A DNA stretch of 9,991 nt from NORP181 sp047623555 (GCA_047623555.1 JBLHMP010000115.1:1-9991), one strand, 5' to 3'. Positions 1 through 7,140 are shown, counted from the stretch's first letter. The notes: generated by a model not told the origin, from the letters alone. Made by a program: numbers and translations.

Positions 1-57
1 GTGGGTGAAAACCCACGCGAAAGGATAAGCGGCGTGGGTTTTCACCCACCCTACGCC
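1..57. repeat. Inverted pair of REP-like palindromic repeats downstream of ileS
   Basis: Two copies of a short palindrome face each other. Copy A (1-18, cut by the window edge) holds GTGGGT-GAAA-ACCCAC, a perfect 6-bp stem with a GAAA loop. Copy B (32-57) is the reverse complement. Bases 1-18 and 32-49 form an 18-bp inverted repeat around a 13-base spacer. Copy B carries GTAG (minus strand, 51-54) on its outer side. A GTAG tetranucleotide beside a hairpin is a hallmark of REP sequences linked to REP-associated tyrosine transposases, and an inverted pair resembles a BIME. Bases 32-57 are identical over 26 nt to 3289-3314. The pair starts 13 bases after the ileS stop codon, so it may also act as a transcript 3' structure. 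No T-run follows directly, so it is not called an intrinsic terminator. No RAYT gene is in the window. Confidence 0.8.
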
Positions 58-70
58 AAAATATCCGCCC

Positions 71-3000
71 CTACGACAATGCCTCGTCACAACGTCCACA
101 GACACCAGAATGCGCGTGTTCACCCACATCTGGCAGGATTTTCCAGCAGCGCTCGCATTTGGCACCTGATGCTTTTTCGAATATCACACCAACGCCCTCA
201 GTCTCCGGCATCTTAAACGCCTCTTCTGGCGCCACATCCGACGACAGGATCAATGCCGACGTGATACAGATGTCGTCAATCGGTATGCTGCGCAGCAATT
301 CCAGCACAGCCGCATCCTCAACATACACCACCGGCGCCGCCTCAAGGCTGGACCCGATTACCTTTTCCTGCCGCTCAAATTCCAATGCTGCCGTCACTAC
401 ACGCCGCACAGACCGTACCTTGGCCATATCTGCCGCCAGAGCATCATCACGCCAAGCCGCAGGGGTATCTGCCATATCCACCAAATGCACAGAACTGTCG
501 GCACCCGGATGACGTTCCAGCCAGACCTCTTCCATGGTGAACGCCAAAATCGGTGCCAGCCATGTGGTCAGACGATCCAACACAATGTCGAGCACCGTGC
601 GCGCCGCCCGCCGCCGCGCCGTGTCACCGTCGCAATACAACGCATCCTTGCGGATATCAAAATAGAACGCCGACAAATCCAGCGTGGCAAAGTTGAACAC
701 CGCCTGAAACACGCCCTGAAAATCATACGCGGCATAGCCCGTACGCACGGTTTCATCCAGTTCGACCAACCGATGCAGAACCCAACGTTCCAGCTCGGGC
801 ATCTGATCCGGCGCAACCTTATCACTGTCACTGACATCACTTAGCGAGCCCAGCATAAACCGTATGGTATTGCGCAAACGACGGTAGCTATCAGCCACCC
901 CCTTAAGGATTTCCGGCCCGATCCGGTGGTCGTGGGTATAATCGGTCTGTGCCACCCAAAGACGCAAAATATCCGCCCCGTATTGGCGCACGACTTCGTC
1001 CGGTACAATTGTGTTGCCCAGGGATTTGGACATCTTCACGCCCTTCGCATCAAGCGTAAATGCGTGGGTCACAACCGCCCGATATGGCGCGCGTCCTAGC
1101 GTACCACAGGCCTGCAACATCGAAGAATGGAACCAGCCACGATGCTGGTCGGTGCCTTCAAGGTAAACATCCGCAATACCATCCTCGGCGCCATCCTCAC
1201 GGTCGCGCAGAACAAAGGCGTGGGTTGAGCCGGAATCAAACCAGACATCGAGAATATCAAACACCTGATCGTAATCATCGGCCGCATAATCATCGCCAAG
1301 GAACCGCTCTTTGGCCCCATCTTTGTACCATGCATCGGCGCCTTCGACCTCAAACGCCGCAAGAACACGGGCGTTAACCGCCGCGTCCCGCAACAGAAAA
1401 CCATCGTCAGTCGGCAATGCACCTTTGCGCACAAAACAGGTCAGTGGCACACCCCAGGCGCGTTGCCGCGAGAGCACCCAATCAGGCCGCGCTGCGATCA
1501 TCGAATACAGCCGGTTGCGCCCGGTTTTGGGCGTCCATTGCACCAGTTCATCAATGCTGGTTAGCGCCCGTTCGCGGATGGTTTTGCCATATTTATCCAA
1601 CCCATCGCCCACGGGCCGATCCACAGCCGCAAACCATTGTGGCGTGTTGCGATAGATCACCGGCGCCTTTGAGCGCCACGAATGCGGATAGGAATGCTTG
1701 ATCTTGCCGCGAGCCAGCAAGCCGCCAACCTCGGCCAGCTTTTCGATCACCGCTTTGTTGGCATTGCCCTCTTTGCCGTTGGGTTTCAGGATCGCCTTGC
1801 CACCGAACAACGGCAGAGTGTCGCGAAACCGGCCATCTTCCATCACGTTATAGGTGATAACCTGCTCAAGCATACCCAGATCACGAAACAGTTCAAATTC
1901 GTCCATACCGTGGCTGGGCGCGCAATGCACAAAGCCGGTACCGTCCTCGTCTGTCACAAACGGAGCGGCGCGGAAATCGCGAAGATCATCCCATTCGCCG
2001 TTGCCGTCTTGCACGCCCGCAAGTGGGTGGTGCAGCGAAAGAGCCGCCAGTTCATCTGAACTCACATCACGGAGGCGTTTCCACATACTGTCTTCTAGCC
2101 GCGCATGGGTAAACACATCACCGGCCAACTTATCCGCCAGCAAGAACCGCTCGCCTTTGGAGGCCCAGCTTTCTTCGGGCGTGTCAGTGATCTCATACAG
2201 ACCATAGGAATAGTTTTCGCCGTAAACGACGGCCTTGTTCGACGGGATCGTCCATGGGGTTGTGGTCCAGATGACCACTTTGGCACCCTTTAGTTCGTTC
2301 AGCCTAGCAAATGCGGCTTCCTTTCCTTCTGGGGATAGGCTTCCGTCGGGACGGTCCACCACTTGTACCGGTGTCGTGGATTCGTCGCTAACCTTAAATT
2401 TCACCCAAATGGTAAAGCTTTCCTTGTCGTGGTATTCGACCTCGGCCTCGGCCAATGCGGTCTGTTCAATCGGCGACCACATCACAGGTTTTGACCCCTG
2501 ATACAGCGTGCCATTCATCAGGAATTTCTGAAATTCCTCGGCGATCACGCGCTCGGCATGGAAATCCATCGTCATATAGGGATTGGCCCAATTGCCGGTG
2601 ATGCCCAGACGTTTGAACTCACTGCGCTGAACATCAATCCAACCAGCGGCAAAATCACGGCATTCCTGACGGAATTCATTGACCGGCACCTGATCTTTGT
2701 CGCGGCCTTTCTTGCGGTATTTCTCTTCGATCTTCCACTCAATCGGCAGTCCGTGACAATCCCAACCGGGGATGTACCGCGCATCGCGGCCCATCATTTG
2801 CTGGCTGCGCACCACCATATCCTTAAGGACTTTGTTCAGCGCGTGGCCGATATGCAGATGACCATTGGCATAGGGCGGTCCGTCATGCAGGATAAACGGC
2901 TTGCGATCCGGCTCGCTCTTGGCCTGTTCACGCAGACGGTCATAGATGCCAATCTCGGCCCAACGCTCCAGCCATGCGGGTTCGCGTTTGGGCAATCCGG

Positions 3001-3079
3001 CGCGCATGGGAAAATCGGTTTTGGGCAGGTTCAGCGTAGACTTATAGTCGGTCTTGTTATCGGTGGTTTCGGCGCACAT
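71..3079 (-). CDS. ileS: Isoleucyl-tRNA synthetase (IleRS), class I
   Basis: Cytoplasmic enzyme that charges tRNA-Ile with isoleucine using ATP and hydrolyses misactivated valine. The 1002-residue product has the full class Ia order. The HIGH signature is at 76-79, inside PPYANGHLHIGHALNK. The CP1 editing domain has TTTPWT at 272-277 and GTGFVHCAPSHGMDEF at 380-395. A DVWFDSGSTH block follows, then KMSKS at 682-686 and the anticodon-binding helical domain. A C-terminal zinc knuckle has Cys975, Cys978, Cys994 and Cys997. It is longer than E. coli IleRS (about 938 residues); part of the excess is an acidic stretch near 230-265, before the TTTPWT block. The ATG start has AAGGA (minus strand, 3088-3092) 8 bases upstream. 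The gene is complete, ends in TAG, and is followed by a REP-like pair. The upstream VIT gene has the same orientation but is 242 bases away, so ileS probably has its own promoter. Confidence 0.98.
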   Translation of the reverse strand: MCAETTDNKTDYKSTLNLPKTDFPMRAGLPKREPAWLERWAEIGIYDRLREQAKSEPDRKPFILHDGPPYANGHLHIGHALNKVLKDMVVRSQQMMGRDARYIPGWDCHGLPIEWKIEEKYRKKGRDKDQVPVNEFRQECRDFAAGWIDVQRSEFKRLGITGNWANPYMTMDFHAERVIAEEFQKFLMNGTLYQGSKPVMWSPIEQTALAEAEVEYHDKESFTIWVKFKVSDESTTPVQVVDRPDGSLSPEGKEAAFARLNELKGAKVVIWTTTPWTIPSNKAVVYGENYSYGLYEITDTPEESWASKGERFLLADKLAGDVFTHARLEDSMWKRLRDVSSDELAALSLHHPLAGVQDGNGEWDDLRDFRAAPFVTDEDGTGFVHCAPSHGMDEFELFRDLGMLEQVITYNVMEDGRFRDTLPLFGGKAILKPNGKEGNANKAVIEKLAEVGGLLARGKIKHSYPHSWRSKAPVIYRNTPQWFAAVDRPVGDGLDKYGKTIRERALTSIDELVQWTPKTGRNRLYSMIAARPDWVLSRQRAWGVPLTCFVRKGALPTDDGFLLRDAAVNARVLAAFEVEGADAWYKDGAKERFLGDDYAADDYDQVFDILDVWFDSGSTHAFVLRDREDGAEDGIADVYLEGTDQHRGWFHSSMLQACGTLGRAPYRAVVTHAFTLDAKGVKMSKSLGNTIVPDEVVRQYGADILRLWVAQTDYTHDHRIGPEILKGVADSYRRLRNTIRFMLGSLSDVSDSDKVAPDQMPELERWVLHRLVELDETVRTGYAAYDFQGVFQAVFNFATLDLSAFYFDIRKDALYCDGDTARRRAARTVLDIVLDRLTTWLAPILAFTMEEVWLERHPGADSSVHLVDMADTPAAWRDDALAADMAKVRSVRRVVTAALEFERQEKVIGSSLEAAPVVYVEDAAVLELLRSIPIDDICITSALILSSDVAPEEAFKMPETEGVGVIFEKASGAKCERCWKILPDVGEHAHSGVCGRCDEALS

Positions 3080-3151
3080 GAGGGGCGTCCTTGTCGATAG
3101 TCGTGAAAATAAATGGCGTGACGGTCGGTGCGATAAGGTCGAGCACCTGTT

Positions 3152-3180
3152 CCCGGCGTCTCAAGGATCAGAGCGCCGGG
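3152..3180. other. GC-rich hairpin in the ileS leader region
   Basis: CCCGGCG at 3152-3158 is the reverse complement of CGCCGGG at 3174-3180, a perfect 7-bp stem. CTC at 3160-3162 can add three pairs with GAG at 3171-3173, with one bulged base. The hairpin lies 72-100 bases upstream of the ileS start codon. On the minus strand no T-run follows, so a simple intrinsic terminator is unlikely. It could be a leader structure, or a terminator remnant for the VIT gene. No specific regulatory class is recognised, and no T-box specifier or antiterminator elements are apparent. The rest of the 3080-3321 gap holds only a REP-like copy and no recognisable gene. Confidence 0.4.
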
Positions 3181-3288
3181 GAAATAATTCGTATGAAGAT
3201 CAGGCAAAGCTGGGTCATAGGCGCGTTATAGGCCCCGGTAACGGCGGCGTAAAGTGGCGCATTGCGCGCGGTCGGAACCTAAAGAGCG

Positions 3289-3314
3289 GGCGTAGGGTGG
3301 GTGAAAACCCACGC
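3289..3314 (+). repeat. Single REP-like palindromic repeat downstream of the VIT-family gene
   Basis: These 26 bases are identical to the reverse complement of 32-57. The layout is GTAG at 3292-3295, then GTGGGT (3297-3302), a GAAA loop (3303-3306) and ACCCAC (3307-3312). It sits 7 bases beyond the stop codon of the minus-strand VIT gene, the same relation to a gene end as the pair after ileS. GTAG plus hairpin fits the REP class moved by RAYT (TnpA-REP) transposases. On the transcribed minus strand the loop reads TTTC and no T-run follows, so any terminator role is speculative. Confidence 0.8.
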
Positions 3315-3321
3315 TCTGTGC

Positions 3322-4032
3322 CTAGGCGTGAAACAATGTGCCGACGCCATAGGCAATCGCCGCCGCCAAACCACCGATCAACAGGGTCTCACCAGCCGAT
3401 CGCCACCAGGGCGCCAGCGACCAGCGGCTTTTCAACGCTCCGATGGCAAAGAACACACACATGGTTAGAACTGCCGACACGGCAAAGGCCTGCTCAAGCC
3501 CCAGTAGAAACGGCACCAGCGGCACCAATCCGGCCACAAGAAACGCCACAAACGTCGCCATCGCGGCGCGCATTGGGTTAGGATCGACGCCGCCAAGCCC
3601 GTATTCGCCCTCAAGCATCAGGTTGATCCAGCTTTCCCGGTTCGCTGTAATCGCGGCAGTTGCCTCATCCAGCACCGCGCCGCTCAGCCCCTTTTTGGCC
3701 AATATCTCATACACTTCTCGCCGCTCGCCTTCGGGGAACAGCGCGATGTGACGTTCCTCAATGGCGCGGATACGGGCAATATTGTCCTGTTCGGCCTTGG
3801 TGCCGGAATAATTCCCGGCAGCCATGGAAAACCCATCGGCCAGCACATTCGCCAACCCCAGCGCCACAATGATAAACGGCGACAACCCGGCCCCGGCGAC
3901 ACCTGCAACAATGGCAAATGTCGTGACCGATCCGTCAATGCCACCATAGACCAGATCACGCAGCACACCGCGCCCCGGAGGTGCCCCGATGCGGGCCTTA
4001 ATTTCGCTTTGGCTGTGACCGTGATCCGTCAT
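3322..4032 (-). CDS. VIT1/CCC1-family membrane protein (probable iron/manganese transporter)
   Basis: The 236-residue protein belongs to the VIT1/CCC1 family, proton-coupled Fe(II)/Mn(II) carriers that remove metal from the cytoplasm. Five hydrophobic segments are visible, near 25-47, 52-74, 155-175, 182-200 and 215-233. The first contains YGGIDGSVTTFA with Asp33, and the second contains ADGFSMAAGNY with Met70. These match the aspartate and methionine that line the ion path in plant VIT1. A hydrophilic stretch at about 76-150 lies between the second and third segments and is rich in Glu (92, 93, 102, 105, 109, 141, 143). It corresponds to the family's cytoplasmic metal-binding domain. The N-terminus has two early histidines (DHGHSQ). 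The ATG start has AGGAG (minus strand, 4040-4044) 7 bases upstream. A REP-like repeat follows the TAG stop. Metal preference cannot be read from the sequence, and no clear Fur, Irr or RirA box was seen upstream. Confidence 0.9.
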   Translation of the reverse strand: MTDHGHSQSEIKARIGAPPGRGVLRDLVYGGIDGSVTTFAIVAGVAGAGLSPFIIVALGLANVLADGFSMAAGNYSGTKAEQDNIARIRAIEERHIALFPEGERREVYEILAKKGLSGAVLDEATAAITANRESWINLMLEGEYGLGGVDPNPMRAAMATFVAFLVAGLVPLVPFLLGLEQAFAVSAVLTMCVFFAIGALKSRWSLAPWWRSAGETLLIGGLAAAIAYGVGTLFHA

Positions 4033-4246
4033 CTGGCTGCTCCTGCTCTGTGCCTATTGTGGCGGCACAAGGCAGAATAGACCTTGCGTCAGATCAAGCT
4101 GGCAATCGGGGCAAACATTTCAATCCAAACAATACCACCGTCAGCGACGGTTCTGGCACCATTCAGACCCTAGTGTTCCATAACCGGCACGGTGGCACGC
4201 CGATCACCTGTTTAAAGGTGAGCAACAGTTTTTGTATCAGGCATAA
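4033..4246. other. Intergenic gap with two short inverted repeats
   Basis: No gene is apparent in this gap between the DUF697 gene and the VIT gene. Two perfect inverted repeats occur. TCACCT / AGGTGA (4204-4209 and 4216-4221, 6-base loop) lies 25 bases after the DUF697 stop codon and could end or protect the upstream transcript, though no T-run follows on the minus strand. ACCGTC / GACGGT (4137-4142 and 4146-4151, 3-base loop) lies mid-gap. The VIT promoter presumably lies here too, but no convincing -35/-10 pair was found. Confidence 0.35.
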
Positions 4247-5257
4247 TCACTCTTTGGGTTTTGTTGTCTTTGATGAAAACAGCCCGGTCAGGGCGCGTTT
4301 CACGATACCCCGTACGGACGGACGCGATTGCACCGAAAACGGTAACGGACGGCAGACCTCCATCGCCGCGACTCCGACTCGCGCACTTAGGGCACCGTTC
4401 ACCAGACCTTCACCAAAGCGGCGCGATAGTTTGCCAAGGATCGAGCCGCCCAAAATAGGTTCAAGCAAATCATCGCCCACCGCAACGGCCCCGGTGGCCA
4501 GCAAATGCGTGAACACCGCCCGTGTCAGTCGCCAACTGCCGAAAAATCCCGATCGGCCACCATAGATTTCGCCCACCCGCCGGATCATCCGCAGACTACT
4601 GGCCAAAGCTGTTGCAACATCGGCCAACGCCAGCGGCACCAAGGCGGTCACCGTCGCCACCTGCCGGGCCGCCGCCTCAACTTCGCGGCTGGCGGCGGCG
4701 TCCAATGGCGCCAGCAATTCAACCTCGACCAGATCCAACAAGGCCCCGGCATCGACCTGATCACCGATACGTTCGGCCAATCGTTCGCGGCCCCAACGGG
4801 TATCTTCGCGACCGCTGTAAAACGTTATCAGCCGCTCGGTCACGGCCTGTGCCGCGCCCAAATCCTGACTGGCAAGGGCCTCATCCGCCGCCCGGCGCAG
4901 TTTATCTATGCGGCCCAAACGACCAATGGCGGCAATCTCGCGGATCGCCACCAGCAGCAGCACCAGAACCAGCGCGCCCAGCAACCCCATCACTATCCAA
5001 CCGAGGATCGGCGAGCGGGCCACCATCGAGGCGGCAAAATCCCAGGCAGCGACTGAGATCGCCGCCGTCAGCAGGCTGAGCGACAAGCCCCAGAACCAGC
5101 GCGCCAGCCACGACGGCCTGCGCGCCACGATCCGCGCCGCCGTTTGCATGGCCTGCCCGGTTGGCACCAAAGCGTAGATATCGGGCACCGCAGGCGCATC
5201 CGAAACGGTTTGGATCGGGTCATCGTTCAGATCAATCAGAACCGGTTTGTTGGTCAT
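4247..5257 (-). CDS. ycjF: YcjF-like TIGR01620/DUF697 inner-membrane protein
   Basis: The 336-residue product resembles the YcjF/TIGR01620 family (E. coli YcjF is about 350 residues), membrane proteins usually encoded beside ycjX and of unknown biochemical role. An N-terminal tail of about 50 residues precedes two hydrophobic helices near 54-76 and 84-106. A hydrophilic helical region at about 107-200 follows. The C-terminal DUF697 domain (about 200-310) ends with the recognisable block GLVNGALSARVGVAAMEVCRPLPF at 284-307. ATG is chosen because it overlaps the GNAT stop codon in an ATGA arrangement, which implies translational coupling. Shine-Dalgarno support is weak (AAGG about 10 bases upstream). 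This is the last gene of the ycjX-GNAT-ycjF unit. In enterobacteria ycjX and ycjF belong to the phage-shock regulon; no psp gene is visible here, so that regulation should not be assumed. Confidence 0.88.
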   Translation of the reverse strand: MTNKPVLIDLNDDPIQTVSDAPAVPDIYALVPTGQAMQTAARIVARRPSWLARWFWGLSLSLLTAAISVAAWDFAASMVARSPILGWIVMGLLGALVLVLLLVAIREIAAIGRLGRIDKLRRAADEALASQDLGAAQAVTERLITFYSGREDTRWGRERLAERIGDQVDAGALLDLVEVELLAPLDAAASREVEAAARQVATVTALVPLALADVATALASSLRMIRRVGEIYGGRSGFFGSWRLTRAVFTHLLATGAVAVGDDLLEPILGGSILGKLSRRFGEGLVNGALSARVGVAAMEVCRPLPFSVQSRPSVRGIVKRALTGLFSSKTTKPKE

Positions 5258-5706
5258 TTTGCCGCCGCCTTTCGTGTCCAGATATAATGGATGTCAGGCA
5301 GGTTTTCATCGTTATGGGCCCCATCCGTGCGGTCCTGTTCAACAAAATCCTGACGCAAATAGAACCTCTGGGCCCCAGTTGCGGCCTGAAACGTCCACAG
5401 GTCAAGCTGCACAGTTTGCGCTTTGGCATCATCGACCAGTAGCTTTCCGATGCCACGCCCAACAACTTTTCGAGTCAGATAAAGGGCATGAATTTCGGCT
5501 CTGTCGCGGGCGATAAAACCTTCGATCTGGTCTTTCACCATCGCCACCGTGACCCAGCCCCGATCAATCATCGTCCCACAAAATCCGATGGTTTCAGCAG
5601 CGGTATAAAGCTGTGGAATCCAGCTGGTTTCAGACAGGTATTTCCACAAAACATCGCCCGTTGCCCCCGCATCCGTGGGCTGTGCGGCGCGCAAATGCGC
5701 AATCAC
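5254..5706 (-). CDS. GNAT-family N-acetyltransferase between ycjX and ycjF
   Basis: The 150-residue product has the size and fold signature of a GNAT acetyltransferase, which transfers acetyl from acetyl-CoA to an amine. An N-terminal strand-helix region (IAHLRAAQPTDAGATGDV) is followed by VTVAMVKDQIEGFIARD (beta strands, 52-68) and IHALYLTRKVVGRGIGKLLVDDAK (72-95). The last holds the acetyl-CoA pyrophosphate loop, with Gly83, Gly85 and Gly87. The usual Gln/Arg three residues before the first core glycine is Val82. The C-terminal part (QRFYLRQDFVE) matches the common 'fY.r.GF' strand, with Gln-Asp in place of Gly. The start is GTG: it overlaps the ycjX stop codon by 4 bases (GTGA) and has AGGTG (5714-5718) 7 bases upstream; the first in-frame ATG would be residue 46, far too late. 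The substrate is unknown. Its position inside the ycjX/ycjF pair suggests a shared process, but it may simply be a passenger. Confidence 0.85.
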   Translation of the reverse strand: MIAHLRAAQPTDAGATGDVLWKYLSETSWIPQLYTAAETIGFCGTMIDRGWVTVAMVKDQIEGFIARDRAEIHALYLTRKVVGRGIGKLLVDDAKAQTVQLDLWTFQAATGAQRFYLRQDFVEQDRTDGAHNDENLPDIHYIWTRKAAAK

Positions 5707-7118
5707 AACCGATCACCTATCAAAAACTGAGCCGCCCGATCCAGCCGGATATGCGGCGGGCCGTCCCCCGGTTTCAGGCTAAGCGGAGCCGGGGCAAAAC
5801 CCATGAATTGATAGTCGTCCCCCAACCACGCCTCATCGCCCGCCCGCGCCGGGTCAAGCAATTCTGACGGATGGTCCGGCAACTCTCCGGGATAAAGCGC
5901 CGCCTGTTTGCCAGTGTCCAGCAATGTACCGCGCACGCATTTCAGATCGCGGCCATCGTGGGATCGGGTCAACTCGGTCGTGGCGCGCAGAGCAGCAATG
6001 GATAACGCCGCGGTCTCCGCCCCGGCAAAGCGGGCACGATCACGGGCGTCGCGGGTCAGGGCCTCGATAATTGCAGTCAGTCGCGGATGCTGTTCATGGT
6101 GCAGATGATCCGACTTGGTCGCCGCAAACAGTATTTTTTCGACCCGCTTGCCCCGCAACAGGCGGCTTAGGAACGCATTGCGACCAGGTTTGAACGCCCC
6201 CAGAATATCGGTCATCGCGGCACGCATGTCCTCAACCGCCTGTGGTCCATTGTGGATCGCACCCAGCACATCAACCAACACAACCTGCCGGTCAATGCGG
6301 GCAAAATGATCGCGAAAGAACGGTTTGACGACACGGGATTTATAGGCCTCATAGCGGCGTTCCATCTCGCGGTGGAGCGAGCGGCGTTTTGACGGTTCGA
6401 CAAACGGAATCGGCGCAAATGTCAGCACCGGTGAGCCGCCCAGATCACCGGGCAACAGGAACCGCCCTGGCGTGCAATCGGAATATCCCTGCCCGCGCGC
6501 GCCGTGCAGATACGCGGTAAAGCCTTTCGCCAAATCCTGTGCCAGTGCTTCGTCATGGGGCGCTGTCGGGTCGACATCCCGGGCACGCTCCATATACCCC
6601 TGTGCGCAGGTGCGTTTGGCGATGCGCGCCAGCACCTCACTGGCCCATTGGTCATAGGTTTTATCGAGCAATGCCAGATCAAGCAGCCATTCGCCGGGGT
6701 AATCAACGATATCCAGATGCACCACGCGCGGCCCTTGCAAGCCCGACAATAACCCCGACGGGCGCACCCGCAGCGACAGGCGTAATTCGCTGATGGCACG
6801 GGTGCTATCGGGCCACTGCGGCGATTGCCCGGTCAGCGCCGAGAGATGTGATTCGTAGTCAAAGCGCGGCACCGTGTCGTCGGGTTGCGGTTGCAGATAG
6901 GCGGCCTCGACCCGACCATCGCGCTCAGCGACAAGGCCGGGCATGCGGCCCCGGTCGAGCAGATTGGCCACCAGAGAGGTGATGAATACAGTCTTGCCCG
7001 AGCGCGCCAATCCGGTCACGCCAAGGCGGATAACCGGCTCAAACAGCGCGCCATTGATAGAATCGCCAATTTTTTCGACACCGCGCACAGCCGTGTCGAC
7101 GATTGAAATGAGAGCCAA
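5703..7118 (-). CDS. ycjX: YcjX-family P-loop NTPase (GTPase-like, unknown role)
   Basis: The 471-residue product matches the YcjX/DUF463 family (E. coli YcjX about 465 residues), predicted nucleotide-binding proteins tied to stress regulons. Walker A is GLARSGKT at 36-43. A G3-like DYPGEW at 139-144 follows the strand VVHLDIV. A family block TPGRFLLPGDLGG lies at 216-228, RQVVLVDVLGAIHNGPQAV at 277-295, and a G4-like TKSD at 334-337. The chosen start is TTG at 7118, with AGGAAA 5 bases upstream. The reading frame stays open to 7505, but that extension runs antisense through truA and shows no family similarity. The next in-frame ATG (Met59) lies after Walker A and would destroy the P-loop. 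The gene leads a tight minus-strand operon, overlapping the GNAT gene by 4 bases, and diverges from truA. YcjX is presumed to work with the membrane protein YcjF, but its biochemical function is not established. Confidence 0.92.
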   Translation of the reverse strand: MALISIVDTAVRGVEKIGDSINGALFEPVIRLGVTGLARSGKTVFITSLVANLLDRGRMPGLVAERDGRVEAAYLQPQPDDTVPRFDYESHLSALTGQSPQWPDSTRAISELRLSLRVRPSGLLSGLQGPRVVHLDIVDYPGEWLLDLALLDKTYDQWASEVLARIAKRTCAQGYMERARDVDPTAPHDEALAQDLAKGFTAYLHGARGQGYSDCTPGRFLLPGDLGGSPVLTFAPIPFVEPSKRRSLHREMERRYEAYKSRVVKPFFRDHFARIDRQVVLVDVLGAIHNGPQAVEDMRAAMTDILGAFKPGRNAFLSRLLRGKRVEKILFAATKSDHLHHEQHPRLTAIIEALTRDARDRARFAGAETAALSIAALRATTELTRSHDGRDLKCVRGTLLDTGKQAALYPGELPDHPSELLDPARAGDEAWLGDDYQFMGFAPAPLSLKPGDGPPHIRLDRAAQFLIGDRL

Positions 7119-7123
7119 ACCGG

Positions 7124-7129
7124 TTTCCT
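7124..7129 (-). promoter_or_regulatory. Ribosome binding site that fixes the TTG start of ycjX
   Basis: The minus strand reads AGGAAA-CCGGT-TTG. A good Shine-Dalgarno core lies 5 bases before the proposed TTG start. No ATG or GTG in a sensible position precedes Walker A, so this site decides the start. Confidence 0.6.
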
Positions 7130-7140
7130 GCCTCGTTCGA

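Noticed and set aside
1..57. Intrinsic terminator for ileS
   Set aside because: The hairpins are strong, but no T-run follows either stem on the minus strand, and the identical unit elsewhere fits a dispersed repeat better.
1..216. Small plus-strand open frame at the window edge
   Set aside because: It is built from the REP-like pair and antisense ileS sequence, with no protein features of its own.
2558..3100. 180-codon open frame on the plus strand
   Set aside because: It lies wholly antisense to the ileS N-terminal half, and its sequence matches no family; high-GC coding DNA commonly opens such shadow frames.
1..3314. CRISPR array suggested by repeated palindromes
   Set aside because: There are only three copies, in mixed orientation, without regular spacers and with no cas genes.
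3080..3321. T-box or riboswitch before ileS
   Set aside because: No T-box conserved core or antiterminator stem was recognised; only one hairpin and a REP-like copy are visible.
4505..5079. Two long plus-strand open frames (183 and 185 codons)
   Set aside because: They overlap each other and are antisense to the DUF697 gene; their Gln-, Arg- and Pro-rich composition is typical of shadow frames.
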